Positions 39,776 through 49,797 of a stretch of DNA of 64,000 nucleotides are shown here, in pieces (positions within the stretch are counted from its first letter, which is position 1; every line of letters starts with the position of its first letter). Under the pieces are notes generated by a model, which made no database searches, was not told the DNA's origin, and saw only the letters and a list, made by a program, of their open reading frames with translations. The translations under genes were made by a program, and so were the position numbers. This stretch comes from Clostridia bacterium. Lineage in GTDB: Bacteria > Bacillota > Clostridia > Christensenellales > Aristaeellaceae. Where the stretch lies: assembly GCA_017519405.1 (NCBI GenBank), contig JAFWSH010000002.1, forward strand, positions 50,516 to 114,515, written 5' to 3'.

Positions 39776-40264
39776 TCAGTCCCCCAGGTGGAACATCCGC
39801 TGAGGGATGTGGCAGTAGCCGCCGGGGTTCTTCTCCAGGTACTTCTGGTGGTATTCCTCGGCGGAAAAGAAATTCTGCAGGGGGGCCAGCTCCACCGCCA
39901 GGGGGGCGCCGGCCTTCTCCTCCTCCAGGCGGAAGGCGGCCCGGATCACCGGCAGCTGGGCTTCGTCCGTGTAGTAGACCCCCGTGCGGTACTGGATGCC
40001 CTCGTCCTCCCCCTGTTTGTTCACCGAGAGGGGGTCGATGACCAGAAAGTAGTCCCGGAGCAGGTCCGCCAGGGAGATTCTCTGCGGGTCAAAGACGATC
40101 CGCAGGGTTTCGGCATGGCCGGAGTCGCGGCAGACCTCCTGGTAGGTGGGGGCCCGGTCCGGGCCGTTGGCGTAGCCCACCTCCGTCTCCCGGACCCCGG
40201 GAAACTGGTCGAAATACTTCTGCATGCCCCAGAAGCATCCACCCGCAAGATAGATGGTTTCCAT
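39776..40264 (-). CDS. msrA: Peptide methionine sulfoxide reductase MsrA
   Basis: 162 residues. Reduces methionine-S-sulfoxide in proteins. The catalytic motif GCFWGMQKYF holds the nucleophilic Cys; EVGYANG, TYQEVCRDSGHAE and YRTGVYYTDE are the other family blocks. A cysteine near the C-terminus (YCHIPQRMF) may resolve the disulfide. Short form without an MsrB domain. The stop codon lies a few bases from the repeat, so transcripts must run through or end within it. Confidence 0.95.
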   Translation of the reverse strand: METIYLAGGCFWGMQKYFDQFPGVRETEVGYANGPDRAPTYQEVCRDSGHAETLRIVFDPQRISLADLLRDYFLVIDPLSVNKQGEDEGIQYRTGVYYTDEAQLPVIRAAFRLEEEKAGAPLAVELAPLQNFFSAEEYHQKYLEKNPGGYCHIPQRMFHLGD

Positions 40265-40303
40265 GGTGCCGGACTCCTGTTCTCCGCCCGGGGCGGCGCG
40301 GTC

Positions 40304-40930
40304 TTACTCCGCGATGTCGATGTTCACGCCGGTGAGGCCCACCCAGGCGCCCTGGGCCGCCTCGGCGCTGTCGGGATGGGCCAGCAGCCACTTGTTCCGC
40401 GCCCAGAGCATCCGGTCCTCGCCATTGCGCGCCCGGATGGCGGGGGTGTAGGTGTTGGTGCCCCGGGGGAGGACCACCGCCACCCGGAAGCCGCTGTCGT
40501 CCACCTGGCAGGGGGCATAGTGCAGGCTGGTCTCATAGACCTCCACCACCACGCCGGCGGGAGCCCGGAAGGCCTTCACCTTCGCCGTGTCCAGCTTGCC
40601 GTCCACAATGTCCTCCATCTTGGCCAGCAGGAGGATGAAATCCCCGGTGCCGATGTTCAGCTCGCTGTCCCGGTGATACTCCAGGCAGTTGAGCTTCGTG
40701 TTGTGGCCCCAGCACATGCCCAGCTGCACCGGCATGCCGCCGTAGGCCCGGTCCCCCAGGCAGCCCATGATGCGGCAGGCCTCCAGGGAGGCGATGCCGG
40801 GCTCGTAGGCCACGCCGGATTCGGGCAGGGGGATGGCCGCCATGGCCGCCCGGAGCTCCTCCGTGTCATAGCCCTCCAGCACCTTGCCGTAGGGGCGGAA
40901 TTCCTCGTCGTACACAGACCAGATTTTCAT
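40304..40930 (-). CDS. DUF4867 family protein (cupin-like, sugar-metabolism associated)
   Basis: 208 residues. I recognise DUF4867 from FRPYGKVLEGYD, YGGMPVQLGMCWGHNTKLN, CLEYHRDSELNIGTGDFILL, SLHYAPCQV and VVLPRGTNT. The family has a cupin-like beta-barrel look with conserved His/Glu (LEYHRDSE, LHYAPC) that may bind metal, and it often sits near genes for hexose or tagatose-type metabolism. Its reaction is not known to me. It lies between msrA and a TIM-barrel sugar isomerase on the same strand, which fits a role in sugar metabolism. AGGAGGG precedes the ATG. Confidence 0.75.
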   Translation of the reverse strand: MKIWSVYDEEFRPYGKVLEGYDTEELRAAMAAIPLPESGVAYEPGIASLEACRIMGCLGDRAYGGMPVQLGMCWGHNTKLNCLEYHRDSELNIGTGDFILLLAKMEDIVDGKLDTAKVKAFRAPAGVVVEVYETSLHYAPCQVDDSGFRVAVVLPRGTNTYTPAIRARNGEDRMLWARNKWLLAHPDSAEAAQGAWVGLTGVNIDIAE

Positions 40931-41027
40931 GCTTTTCCCTCCTGTATATGATTTATTCGAGCCTGAGTGGAGTATTTATCCGTCCGGGCCGGATTTCCTG
41001 CCGCCGCCTCCCCGCCCGGGAAAGTTT

Positions 41028-41867
41028 TTACCGCTGCCAGCCCTCCAGGCACAGCCGGGCGGCCTCGGCGTTCTCCGGGGTGGTGTTCTCCAGGGTCATG
41101 GGGATCCCCGGCCGGCGGTCCGCCAAGCGCAGCAGGGCGGTGTAGTCCATCTCCCCGGTGCCGCAGGCGCAGGCCACCACGTCCGTCTTCCCCGGCACCA
41201 CCCGGTAGTCCTTCAGGTGGAGCACCCGGATCCTCTCCCCGAAGCGTCTTTCGCTCTCGGCCACCAGGGCGTCCCGCTGCGTGTGGTTCGCCGGGGTGAG
41301 GAGGTTCACCGTGTCCAGGATGATCTGCAGCATGGGGCTGTCCACCGCCGCCAGGACCCGCTCCGCCCGCTCCGGGGTGGAGACGATGTGGCGGCACACC
41401 GGCTCGATGGCCAGGGGCACGCCCTCCTCCTCCGCCCATCTCACCACGGGGGTCACGCGACGGATAAACAATGAAAGCGCCTCGTCGGTCCAGCAGGCGG
41501 GCTCGCTGCGGTAGGCGGTGTTGGGGGCGCCGGTCTCCGTGCCCACGGTGAGGGCACCCAGCCACCGGGCGAAGCGCAGGTGGGCCCGGTAGATCTCCAG
41601 GGTCTTGGCGTAGGCCTCCTCGTCGGGGGTGGCCAGGTTCAGGTAGCAGCCCAGGACGGCGCAGCTCATGCCATACGCGTCCAGGGTTTCCCGCACCTCC
41701 CCGGCCAGCTCCTCCGTGAGCAGCGTGGGGGCGTCCCCCATCCTGAAGCCGGGGACGGCCTTCTGCATGGCCAGGTGGACGCAGGAGAAGCCCTGGGCCT
41801 TTGCGCCTCTCAGGCGCTCCGCCAGGGTCTCCCCGGCGGTGTCGTGGAGGCGGATGCCGATGTTCAT
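41028..41867 (-). CDS. Sugar phosphate isomerase/epimerase family TIM-barrel protein
   Basis: 279 residues, AP_endonuc_2 (xylose isomerase-like) superfamily. It shows the expected metal-ligand glutamate and histidine pattern: LAIEPVCRHIV, IILDTVNLLTPAN, RVLHLKDYRVVPG and a late glutamate in PMTLENTTPENAE. The second half (CACGTGEMDYTALLRL) matches the sugar-isomerase subgroup. It would isomerise or epimerise a keto-sugar or inositol intermediate; the substrate cannot be set. It starts 16 bp after the polytopic membrane protein gene. Confidence 0.85.
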   Translation of the reverse strand: MNIGIRLHDTAGETLAERLRGAKAQGFSCVHLAMQKAVPGFRMGDAPTLLTEELAGEVRETLDAYGMSCAVLGCYLNLATPDEEAYAKTLEIYRAHLRFARWLGALTVGTETGAPNTAYRSEPACWTDEALSLFIRRVTPVVRWAEEEGVPLAIEPVCRHIVSTPERAERVLAAVDSPMLQIILDTVNLLTPANHTQRDALVAESERRFGERIRVLHLKDYRVVPGKTDVVACACGTGEMDYTALLRLADRRPGIPMTLENTTPENAEAARLCLEGWQR

Positions 41868-41882
41868 TTTCCCATCTCCTTC

Positions 41883-43100
41883 TCAGATCCAGGCGTTGTA
41901 GGTGGCCACGGTGCCCAGGAACTGCAGGGCGACGCCCAGGGCCATCAGGGGGAGGTTCCAGGCGGTGAAGCGGGGCTCCGTCTTCTCCGGCAGGTGCAGC
42001 AGCACCCCCAGCCAGATCCAGGGCATCACGTCCACCAGGTATCGGTTGCCGAACTGCCAGGCCCCCAGGGTCCGGTGGCACAGCACCACCAGGAGGTACA
42101 GCAGGGTCACGGCGGGGATCAGCGCCAGGGAGGCCCCGCCCCTGCGCCGCCGCAGCCCGGCGATCCAGGCCGCCAGGCCCGTCCACAGCAGGGGATTCAC
42201 CAGCCAGGCGGACCCGCCCTCCACCGTGTGCAGCCGCATCCGCCCCGCCTGGTCGAAGGCCGGCCCCCGCAGCAGGGTCTGCAGGTTGGGCCAGAGGTAG
42301 GACAGGCTGAACTGGCTGCCGTATTGGTTGAACTCCGGCAGGTAGGTGTGGCCGAACTCCAGGGGGTTCCCGAAGCGGGCCTGGTTCAGCCCCATATAGA
42401 AGGCCGCCAGGAGCACCGGCCCCAGGGCCCAGTACCACCTTCTGCGCACCATCTCCCGGAGGGAGAAGGCCGGATCCGCCGCCCGCCCCTGCCGCAGCAG
42501 GAGCCACAGCAGCACCGGGGCGCAGAACACCGCCATGGGCCGGCAGCCCACCGCCGCCGCCCAGCAGGTGAGGGACAGCCCACCCCGGCCCGCCAGGGCG
42601 TGGTGGATCGCCGCCAGGGACAGGGCGAACATCAGGTTCTGGGCGATAAACCACACCCAGCCGTTCAGGCACAGGAAGAGATAGCCGTTCCCCAGCAGCA
42701 GAAAGAGCACCCAGAGCACCACGCTCCCCCGCCGCTCCGGCAGCAGCCGCCCGCCGATGGCGCAGGCGTGGTACAGGGCCAGCAGGGCGAAGAGGAGGGC
42801 CACGCAGGTGTCCGGGGTGTTGGTGCCGAAGATCAGCACCAGGGGCAGCATCACCAGGGAGGGGAAGGGCGGGAAGGACACGTAGTATTTCCCGTCCCGG
42901 ATGGCCAGCTCCAGCCACTCATAGTCCTGCCCCAGGTCCAGCCGGCCCTTCAGCCAGGCATCCGCCTGGAGGCTGTAGCTGTTGTAGAAGGAGTCAAACC
43001 CCGGCAGCCCCTGGCCGGTGAGGAGGGCGGCCAGGCTCCACAGGGCCAGAAAGGCCGCCGCCGTGATGCCCAGGGTCTCCCATCGCGCCCGCCTGCTCAT
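41883..43100 (-). CDS. Polytopic membrane protein, glycosyltransferase-39-like layout, function unknown
   Basis: 405 residues with about ten hydrophobic helices. The loop after the first helix has LPGFDSFYNSYSLQADAWLKGRLDLGQDYEWLEL and similar acidic/aromatic residues, as in GT-C glycosyltransferases such as the dolichyl-phosphate mannosyltransferase family, and WQFGNRYLVDVMPW lies late in the chain. I cannot identify a specific family. The ATG at 43100 overlaps the alaX stop (ATGA), so translation is coupled; the frame extends 36 codons upstream inside alaX without a ribosome site. Confidence 0.65.
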   Translation of the reverse strand: MSRRARWETLGITAAAFLALWSLAALLTGQGLPGFDSFYNSYSLQADAWLKGRLDLGQDYEWLELAIRDGKYYVSFPPFPSLVMLPLVLIFGTNTPDTCVALLFALLALYHACAIGGRLLPERRGSVVLWVLFLLLGNGYLFLCLNGWVWFIAQNLMFALSLAAIHHALAGRGGLSLTCWAAAVGCRPMAVFCAPVLLWLLLRQGRAADPAFSLREMVRRRWYWALGPVLLAAFYMGLNQARFGNPLEFGHTYLPEFNQYGSQFSLSYLWPNLQTLLRGPAFDQAGRMRLHTVEGGSAWLVNPLLWTGLAAWIAGLRRRRGGASLALIPAVTLLYLLVVLCHRTLGAWQFGNRYLVDVMPWIWLGVLLHLPEKTEPRFTAWNLPLMALGVALQFLGTVATYNAWI

Positions 43101-44278
43101 GGTACCAGCCCCTCCAGCAGCGCCCGGAAGGCCTCCGGCTCCCCGGAGAGCAGCATGCCCTGGGCCATCTCCGGCCGGCCGCCGCCCTTGCCGCCAAAGC
43201 GCTCGCACAGGGCCTTCGCCGCCGGGCGCACGTCCGCCGCCCCCGTGAGGGCGAACTGCCAGCCCCCCTCCGGCCGGGGAAGCAGGGCCAGGGCGTACAC
43301 CGCCCCCGTCCCCAGGCGCCCTGCCGCGTGGGTGAGTCCGGCGCCGGTCATGTCCTCCGCCACCGCCACCCGCACGGGCTTGTCCCGCTCTGCCGCAGCG
43401 GTCTGGTCAAAGAGGCGGGAGGCCAGGAGCACGGTCTGCGCCTTCAGGGCGTCCCGCTCCCCCAGCAGGCGCTCCACCTCCGTGCACAGGGCCTCCTGGA
43501 TGGACAGCAGCCGGCAGGCCCCCTGGTAGTCGTCCCGGACCGTCACGAGCCACGTCCGGGCCCGCTCCCCGCAGCGGATGGCGATGCGCACGCCCCCCTT
43601 GTAGTTCATCCGGCTCACCACCGTGAGGATGCCCACCTGGCCGGTGGCGGCCACATGGGTGCCGCAGCAGGCGCAGGTGTCCGCCCCCGGGATGTTCACG
43701 ATGCGCACGTCCCCGGGGATGGGCTTCTTGCTGCGGTACTGCAGGCCCTCCAGCTCCTCTGGACGGTAGAGGCGGATCTCCACCGGCAGGTTCTCCCGGA
43801 TCACCCGGTTGGCCGCGTTCTCCATCCGCTGGACGTCCGCGTCGGACAGGCCCCGGTTGAAGTCCAGGGTCACCACATCCCTGCCGATGTGGAAGCCCAC
43901 GTTGTCGCAATGGAAACTCCGGCAGATCAGCCCGGAGAGGATGTGCTCCCCGGTGTGCTGCTGCATCATGTCGAAACGCCGGTCCCAGAGGATCTGCCCG
44001 TGGACCCGGGTTCCGGCGGGGATGGGGGCGTCGGTGCGGTGCACGATCACCCCGTCCCGGTCCTCCGCGTGGATCACAAAGGGTTTGGAGGCCCCCGCCG
44101 GCGCGCCTTCGGGCTCCAGGGTCCCCGTGTCGGACCACTGGCCGCCCCCCTCGGGGTAGAAGGCCGTCCGGTCCAGGACGATCTCCCAGGCCCGCTCCGC
44201 CACAGGTTCGCAGGACACCACCCGGGCGTCGAAGTCCGTGCGGTAGGCGTCCTGGTCAAAAAGCCGCTCTGTCTTCAT
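43097..44278 (-). CDS. AlaX-type alanyl-tRNA editing protein with DHHA1 domain
   Basis: 393 residues. Free-standing editing factor that hydrolyses mischarged Ser- or Gly-tRNA(Ala). The N-terminal part resembles the AlaRS second-additional domain (TAFYPEGGGQWSDTG). Zinc ligands lie in HTGEHILSGL and CACCGTHVA. The C-terminal ~130 residues form a DHHA1-like domain (AVAEDMTGAGLTHAAGRL, FGGKGGGRPEMAQGM), making this the long AlaX form. The ATG at 44278 has GGAGG 8 bases upstream; an in-frame GTG at 44287 overlaps that site. Its 5' end overlaps the caspase gene by 23 bp. Confidence 0.93.
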   Translation of the reverse strand: MKTERLFDQDAYRTDFDARVVSCEPVAERAWEIVLDRTAFYPEGGGQWSDTGTLEPEGAPAGASKPFVIHAEDRDGVIVHRTDAPIPAGTRVHGQILWDRRFDMMQQHTGEHILSGLICRSFHCDNVGFHIGRDVVTLDFNRGLSDADVQRMENAANRVIRENLPVEIRLYRPEELEGLQYRSKKPIPGDVRIVNIPGADTCACCGTHVAATGQVGILTVVSRMNYKGGVRIAIRCGERARTWLVTVRDDYQGACRLLSIQEALCTEVERLLGERDALKAQTVLLASRLFDQTAAAERDKPVRVAVAEDMTGAGLTHAAGRLGTGAVYALALLPRPEGGWQFALTGAADVRPAAKALCERFGGKGGGRPEMAQGMLLSGEPEAFRALLEGLVP

Positions 44279-45770
44279 CTGCTTCACCTCCGGCGATGGT
44301 AAAGGGCACGTCGTCCGTCTCCCAGCGCTCGTCCGAGACCATGGCGCTGACCCGCAGGAAATAGTCCCCCGGCTCCGCCAGGCTGCCGTCGGTCCTCCGG
44401 CCGTTCCACGTGAAGGTGGAGGCCCGGGGCACGGTCTGCTCCGGCCGGGTGGGCTCCCGGGAGGCCAGGCGGCGGATCACCCTGCCGCTGCTGTCCGTCA
44501 CCGCCACCGAGAGCTCGCAGGGCACCCGGTGGGCCACGGCGAAGGTCAGCTCTTCCCCCGCCGCCGGGTCAAAGGGGGCGTCGGGGAGGATCACCTCCAG
44601 CTCCGGGTCGCCGCTGCTGGGGGGGATGGTGAGCACCGTGGAGCCCACCACCGTCACCCGCTCCCCGGTGACCGCCAGCAGCTGCAGCAGCACATAGCCC
44701 TCGCCGTAGTCCTCGTCCCCGGCGTAGAAGGTGATGGCCCGCTCCCGGTGCCCCGGGGACAGCACGCCGTCCAGGTTTTCCTCCATGCGGTCCTCCACCG
44801 TCTCCACGTGCTGGAAGTCCCAGCGGCCGTTCTGCTGCCACACCAGCTGATACACCATCCGCAGGGGGGTCAGCACCGTGTAGGAGAAGCGGATCTGGGG
44901 TTCGGCCATGGACAGGGCGCCCTTCTCGAAGGTGACGCCCTCCACCAGGGCGCTGCTCCGGGCCTGCCGCAGGGACGCCGCGTCGTAGCGCATGACGGGG
45001 AAGGCGCTCTCCTCCGGCCAGGTGCAGGCCTTGGAGGCCCCGTGGATGGCCAGCAGGTACCGCCGCAGCTCCGTCAGGGTGATGGTGCCGTCCCGGTCCA
45101 TGTCCGCCGCGTACTGGCCCGCCGCGGAGATGCCCCGGGCCAGGGCCCCGGAGAAGAAGCCCGCCCCCGCCGCCTGCTCCAGCGAGTCCTCCGCACCGGC
45201 CCAGAACCAGCTCTCCTCCGCCCCGCCGGAGGAGCAGATCACCACCCAGTCCTCCCCGGTGAAGAGGCGGTCGAAGGGCGCGGGCACTCCCTTGCCGATC
45301 ACCGCGCCGGCGTGGCAGCAGTCCAGGATCAGCACCTTGGTGCCGGGGACCTCCTCCAGCATCGCCTTCAGGCGGCGGGCGGGGAGGGGGAGCTCCCGGC
45401 GGCCGTCGGAGAGCAGCAGGGTGAAATCCCCCGCCGCCTGCCCCGGCTCCCACAGGCCGTGGGTGCTGATGTAGAAGTAGTTCACATCCCCCTGCTCCGC
45501 CTCCCCGAAGGCGTCCCCGATCAGCTGCCGCAGCTCCGCCTCGCTGCCCAGGCCGCTGCGCCGGGTCACCAGGGTCTCCAGGTTCATGGCGCCGCCGGAG
45601 AGGGCCCGGGCCATCTGCACCACATTGTTGGCGGAGGCGGGGGTGGTGTCCGTCTGGCTGAGGAAGCGGTCGCAGCCCAGCAGCAGGGCCCGGTTGGCCG
45701 CCAGGGCGGAGGGGGCCAGCAGGCACAGCAAAAGCACCGCCAGGCACAGAAAACCCCGCCGGATGCCCAT
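44256..45770 (-). CDS. Secreted caspase-family (C14) protease with EF-hand insert and C-terminal beta domains
   Basis: 504 residues. Signal peptide MGIRRGFLCLAVLLLCLLAPSALAA. Residues ~25-240 are a caspase-fold peptidase with catalytic His104 (YISTHGLW) and Cys152 (LILDCCHAG). A canonical 12-residue EF-hand loop, DMDRDGTITLTE (residues 223-234), lies at the end of the protease domain and should bind calcium. Residues ~270-410 form a beta-rich region, and ~425-490 a FlgD/Fn3-like Ig domain (FTWNGRRTDGSLAEPGDYFL). No membrane anchor is visible, so it is exported and released. A near-consensus promoter lies at 45805-45833. Its substrate is unknown; extracellular proteolysis or processing of surface proteins is inference. 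Confidence 0.85.
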   Translation of the reverse strand: MGIRRGFLCLAVLLLCLLAPSALAANRALLLGCDRFLSQTDTTPASANNVVQMARALSGGAMNLETLVTRRSGLGSEAELRQLIGDAFGEAEQGDVNYFYISTHGLWEPGQAAGDFTLLLSDGRRELPLPARRLKAMLEEVPGTKVLILDCCHAGAVIGKGVPAPFDRLFTGEDWVVICSSGGAEESWFWAGAEDSLEQAAGAGFFSGALARGISAAGQYAADMDRDGTITLTELRRYLLAIHGASKACTWPEESAFPVMRYDAASLRQARSSALVEGVTFEKGALSMAEPQIRFSYTVLTPLRMVYQLVWQQNGRWDFQHVETVEDRMEENLDGVLSPGHRERAITFYAGDEDYGEGYVLLQLLAVTGERVTVVGSTVLTIPPSSGDPELEVILPDAPFDPAAGEELTFAVAHRVPCELSVAVTDSSGRVIRRLASREPTRPEQTVPRASTFTWNGRRTDGSLAEPGDYFLRVSAMVSDERWETDDVPFTIAGGEADEDRAAF

Positions 45771-45804
45771 GCCGCCGCCCCCTTTCCCCGCATTGGATGT
45801 CCAC

Positions 45805-45833
45805 AGTATACCCCGAACCCCCCTTTGCGTCAA
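45805..45833 (-). promoter_or_regulatory. Promoter for the caspase gene
   Basis: Minus strand TTGACG (45828-45833), 17 bp, then TATACT (45805-45810). Confidence 0.8.
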
Positions 45834-45882
45834 TCACGGCGGCCCCCCCGGACCGGAAGGGGCGGTTTTTGCCGCCGCCGCG

Positions 45883-45911
45883 TTGCGCTTTTCCACAGGA
45901 TATGGTAGAAT
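45883..45911 (+). promoter_or_regulatory. Promoter for smc
   Basis: TTGCGC (45883-45888), 17 bp, then TAGAAT (45906-45911), 22 bp before the ribosome site. Confidence 0.6.
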
Positions 45912-45945
45912 GGTCGCCGGTTCTACCCTACCACCGGAGGCATTC

Positions 45946-48900
45946 ATGTATCTGAAGAAACTGGTTCTCTACGGCTTCAAGTCCTTCGCCGGCCGGACGG
46001 AGATCGACTTCAACGAGGGCATCACGGGCATCGTGGGCCCCAACGGATCGGGCAAGAGCAACATCGGCGACGCGGTGCGCTGGGTCCTGGGCGAGCAGAG
46101 CGCCAAGGCCCTGCGGGGCGCCAGCATGTCCGATGTGATTTTTAACGGCACCCAAAAACGCAAGCCCCTGAGCTACTGCGAGGTGTCCCTGGTGTTCGGC
46201 AACGAGGACGGGGCGCTGCCGGTGGCCTTCACCGAGGTGATGGTGACCCGGCGGGTGTACCGCAGCGGCCAGAGCGACTACTACATCAACGGCGCCGCCT
46301 GCCGCCTGAAGGACGTGGTGGACCTCTTCCGGGACACGGGCATCGGCCGGGAGGGCTACTCCATCGTGGGCCAGGGGCGCATCGACGAGATCCTCTCCCG
46401 CAAGTCCGAGGACCGGCGGCAAGTCTTTGAGGAGGCCGCCGGCATCGTGAAGTTCCGGGTCCGGAAGGAGGAGGCGGACCGGAAGCTCCAGCGCACCCTG
46501 GAGAACGCCGCCCGGGTGGACGACATCCTGGAGGAGCTCTCCCGGCAGCTGGCCCCCCTGGAGGAGCAGAGCCGCACCGCCCGGCGCTACATGGCGCTTT
46601 TTGACGAGATGAAGCGGCTGGACCTGAACCTGTATCTTGTGCGGGCCCGGCGCATGGAGGAGAAGCTGCGGGAGCTGGCGGACACCCTGGCCGGCCTGCA
46701 GCAGGTGCTCTCGGACGCGGAGGCAGCCCTGGCGGAGAAGGGGCTGGAGCGGGACCGGGCTCAGGAGGCCGTGGATGCCATGGACGAGGAGATCCGCCTC
46801 GCCCGGGAGACCCTGCTGCAGGAGGCGGAGACGCTGCACCGGCATCAGGCGGAGCTCACCGCGGTGGAGAGCCGGGTGGCCAACCGGGCGGAGAACCGGC
46901 AGCGCCTCCGGGCCGAGGAGGAGCAGGCCCGGGAGAAGCTGGCGGAGCTGGCGCGCCTGCGCCAGACCGGCGACCTGGAAGCCCAGGCAAAGAGAGAAGA
47001 AGAGCAGCAGGCGGAGCACGCCCTGGCGGACGCCACCGCCCGGGAGGAGCAGTGCCGCCTGGCCCTGGAGGCCGCCGAGCAGGAGCTGGAGGCCTGCAAG
47101 GAGGCCGTCATCAGCGCCATGAACCGGGCCTCCGCCCTGCGGGCGGACGAGGCCAGGCTCACCGCCCTCCAGGGACAGATGGCGGAGCGGGTGGAGAGCT
47201 TCCGCAGCAGCCGCGCGGCCCTGGCGGAGTCCGGGGAGGCCCTGGCGGAGAAGCTCCGGCAGACGGAGGAAGCCCTGGCCGCGGAGCAGCGGCAGCAGGA
47301 GGCCTGCGCCTTGCAGCTGGCGGGCTGCCGGCAGGCCCTGGACGCCGCGGACGCCGCGGTGATCAGCCGCCGGAGCGAGGCGGAGCAGCTCTCCGGAGAG
47401 CTGCAGGACAAGGCCACCCGCTGGCGGCTCCTCAGCGAGATGGCCCGGGAGATGGAGGGCTATCAGCAGAGTGTGCGGCGGGCGATCCAGTATGCCCGGG
47501 ACCGGGGGATCCCCGGCGTCCGGGGCGTGCTGGCCCAGCTCATCGAGGTGCCGGCGGAGCTGGAGACCGCCATCGACATGGCCCTGGGCGCCGCCCAGCA
47601 GGACATTGTCACCGACACCCAGGAGGCCGCCCGGGTGCTGATTGACTATCTGCGGGAGGGACGCTACGGCCGGGCCACCTTCCTGCCCCTGGAGGCCATG
47701 CGCCCCGCCAGCCTCTCCCCCCGGGAGCGGCAGGCCCTCTCCATGCCCGGCTGCATCGGCGTGGCGGCGGAGCTGATCCGCTGCCCCGAGGCCTTCCGCC
47801 CCGCGGTGGCGAACCTGCTGGGCCGCACCGTGGTGGCGGACAACCTGGCCCACGGCATCCCCATCATGAACGCCTGCGGCCACTCCTTCCGCCTGGTGAC
47901 CCTCACCGGGGAGCTCATGCACGCAGGCGGCTCCATGACCGGCGGCTCCAGCCAGTCCCGGAATGTGGGGCTCCTGGGCCGGGAGCGGGAGCTGAAGGAA
48001 CTCACCGCCCGCCTCCGCTCCGGCAAGGAGGAGCTGGAGCGGAAGAAGGAAGCCCTGGGGGCGGCCCAGGCGGAGAAGGACCGCTGCAAGGCCGCCGTGA
48101 GCCAGGCCCTGGACCAGTTGCACCAGCAGGAGATCGCCGTGGCCCGGGAGACGGAGCACACCGCCGGCGCCCGGCAGGAGCTGGAGGCCCAGCGGGAGCG
48201 CCTGGCGGAGCTGGACAGCGCCGTGGCCCAGCTGGAGGAGCAGCAGGAGGACATCGCCCGGCAGTTGGAGGCGCTGCACTCCGGCCAGGGGCAGGAGGCC
48301 TTTGACCGGGAGGAAGCCGACCAGCGCACCGCCCGCTGCCAGGCGGCGGTGGCCAAAGCCCGGCAGAACCGGGAGCTGGCCCAGGGCGACGCCGTCCAGG
48401 CCAACATCCTGCTGATGGACGTGCGCCACGCCCTGGCCCTGATGGACCGGGACGCCGCCCACTGGGAGCAGGACCGGGCGGAGATCCTCCGGGAGCAGGC
48501 CCGCCGGGCGGAGACCCTCACCCGGATGGAGGCCGAGGACGGCCGGGACCGGGAGGAAATCGGACAGCGGCAGGCGGAGCTGGATGCCCTGCAGGCGGCC
48601 CAGAACGGCCGGGAGGACAGCCTCCGGGCCCTGGAGAAGGACCGGGGTCAGCAGCAGCGGCGCCTGACGGAGGTCCTGCGCACCATCGAGGAGCTCCATG
48701 CCCGCCGGGAGCGGGACACCGAGGCCCTGCACAAGGCGGAGCTCAGCCAGAGCCGGCTGGACACCGACCTGCGCACCCTCTCCGACCGGATCTGGAACAC
48801 CTATGAGGTGACCCTGGGCGGCGCGGAGGAGTTCCGGATGGATGACTTCCGGGAGCGGGAGGCCGACCGCCGGGTGAAGGAGCTGCAGGAGGAGATCCGG

Positions 48901-49509
48901 GGCCTGGGGAACATCAACTTCAAGGCCGTGGAGCAGTACGCGGAGGTGAAAGCCCGCTTTGACGAGCTCAGCACCCAGCAGGAGGACCTGCGCCGGGCGG
49001 AGAAGGACCTGCGGGAGCTCATCGGCCGCCTGACCCGGGAGATGGCCAGCACCTTCACGGAGAATTTTGCCCTGATGCAGGGCTACTTTGCCGAGTCCTT
49101 CACCCGCCTCTTCGGGGGCGGCCGGGCGGAGCTGAAGCTCACCGACCCCGATGACCCCCTGAACTGCGGCATCGAGATCAACGCCCAGCCACCGGGGAAG
49201 AAGCTGCAGCTGCTGTCCCTGCTCTCCGGCGGCGAGAAAGCCCTCACCGCCATCGCCATTCTCTTTGCCATGCTGAAGCTCAAGCCCACCCCCTTCTGCA
49301 TCCTGGACGAGATCGAGGCCGCCCTGGACGACGCCAACATCGGCTACTACGCGGATTTCCTGAAGGAGTACTCCCGGAGCACCCAGTTCATCGTGGTCAC
49401 CCACCGCAAGGGCACCATGGAGCGCTGCAACAGCCTCTACGGGGTCTCCATGGAGGAGCGGGGCGTCTCCCGCATGGTGTCGGTGCAGCTCCAGGACTGG
49501 AAGGAGTAA
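45946..49509 (+). CDS. smc: Chromosome partition protein SMC
   Basis: 1187 residues, full length for bacterial SMC. It forms the ATPase ring that, with ScpA and ScpB, compacts and segregates the chromosome. Walker A is in [20 protein letters not shown]. Two long coiled coils run from ~residues 165-500 and ~670-1020 around a hinge at ~515-660 ([39 protein letters not shown]). The C-terminal head has the ABC signature [13 protein letters not shown] and Walker [16 protein letters not shown]. The ATG at 45946 lies 5 bases after CCGGAGG. scpA and scpB are not in the window. The SRP RNA gene follows. Confidence 0.97.
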   Translation: MYLKKLVLYGFKSFAGRTEIDFNEGITGIVGPNGSGKSNIGDAVRWVLGEQSAKALRGASMSDVIFNGTQKRKPLSYCEVSLVFGNEDGALPVAFTEVMVTRRVYRSGQSDYYINGAACRLKDVVDLFRDTGIGREGYSIVGQGRIDEILSRKSEDRRQVFEEAAGIVKFRVRKEEADRKLQRTLENAARVDDILEELSRQLAPLEEQSRTARRYMALFDEMKRLDLNLYLVRARRMEEKLRELADTLAGLQQVLSDAEAALAEKGLERDRAQEAVDAMDEEIRLARETLLQEAETLHRHQAELTAVESRVANRAENRQRLRAEEEQAREKLAELARLRQTGDLEAQAKREEEQQAEHALADATAREEQCRLALEAAEQELEACKEAVISAMNRASALRADEARLTALQGQMAERVESFRSSRAALAESGEALAEKLRQTEEALAAEQRQQEACALQLAGCRQALDAADAAVISRRSEAEQLSGELQDKATRWRLLSEMAREMEGYQQSVRRAIQYARDRGIPGVRGVLAQLIEVPAELETAIDMALGAAQQDIVTDTQEAARVLIDYLREGRYGRATFLPLEAMRPASLSPRERQALSMPGCIGVAAELIRCPEAFRPAVANLLGRTVVADNLAHGIPIMNACGHSFRLVTLTGELMHAGGSMTGGSSQSRNVGLLGRERELKELTARLRSGKEELERKKEALGAAQAEKDRCKAAVSQALDQLHQQEIAVARETEHTAGARQELEAQRERLAELDSAVAQLEEQQEDIARQLEALHSGQGQEAFDREEADQRTARCQAAVAKARQNRELAQGDAVQANILLMDVRHALALMDRDAAHWEQDRAEILREQARRAETLTRMEAEDGRDREEIGQRQAELDALQAAQNGREDSLRALEKDRGQQQRRLTEVLRTIEELHARRERDTEALHKAELSQSRLDTDLRTLSDRIWNTYEVTLGGAEEFRMDDFREREADRRVKELQEEIRGLGNINFKAVEQYAEVKARFDELSTQQEDLRRAEKDLRELIGRLTREMASTFTENFALMQGYFAESFTRLFGGGRAELKLTDPDDPLNCGIEINAQPPGKKLQLLSLLSGGEKALTAIAILFAMLKLKPTPFCILDEIEAALDDANIGYYADFLKEYSRSTQFIVVTHRKGTMERCNSLYGVSMEERGVSRMVSVQLQDWKE

Positions 49510-49524
49510 AGCCTCAGCCGCCCC

Positions 49525-49553
49525 TTGCTTTTTCTCCCCAAATACGCTATACT
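49525..49553 (+). promoter_or_regulatory. Promoter for SRP RNA
   Basis: TTGCTT (49525-49530), 17 bp, then TATACT (49548-49553); predicted start of transcription near 49560. Confidence 0.75.
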
Positions 49554-49559
49554 CTCCCT

Positions 49560-49688
49560 GCCGTACTTGCGATGAAGACTGGGTCCCGTGCGATTTGCCG
49601 GTGTGAACCTTGTCAGGGCCGGAAGGCAGCAGCAATAAGCATTTGGCCGATGTGCTGCGGGTCAGCCCAGTCTGAGCGGTGCGGTTTT
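49560..49688 (+). ncRNA. ffs: Signal recognition particle RNA, small bacterial type
   Basis: The conserved domain IV core is clear: GTGAACCTTGTCAGG, then GGCCGGAAGGCAGCAGCAAT, which correspond to the Ffh-binding asymmetric loop and the GGAA tetraloop. The helix arms GACTGGGT (49577) and GCCCAGTC (49665-49672) pair, and the outer ends CCGTAC (49561-49566) and GTGCGG (49679-49684) also pair, followed by TTTTC. The RNA is about 125 nt, with no Alu domain. It guides Ffh to ribosomes making membrane and secreted proteins. Exact ends are inferred from the pairing and the promoter. Confidence 0.93.
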
Positions 49689-49797
49689 CTTGTGCTTTCG
49701 GGCGCCTGCAGATTATCTCTCCGGCCCCCTCTCCGGGGAGACTAAGAAAGCCGGAGAAAAAGCCCTTCTTCCAGAAGAAAAACGCGTAGAATGCAAC

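Noticed and set aside
44256-45770. Caspase as part of an abortive-infection or type III CRISPR system
   Set aside because: It has a signal peptide and extracellular beta domains, and no defence genes are nearby.
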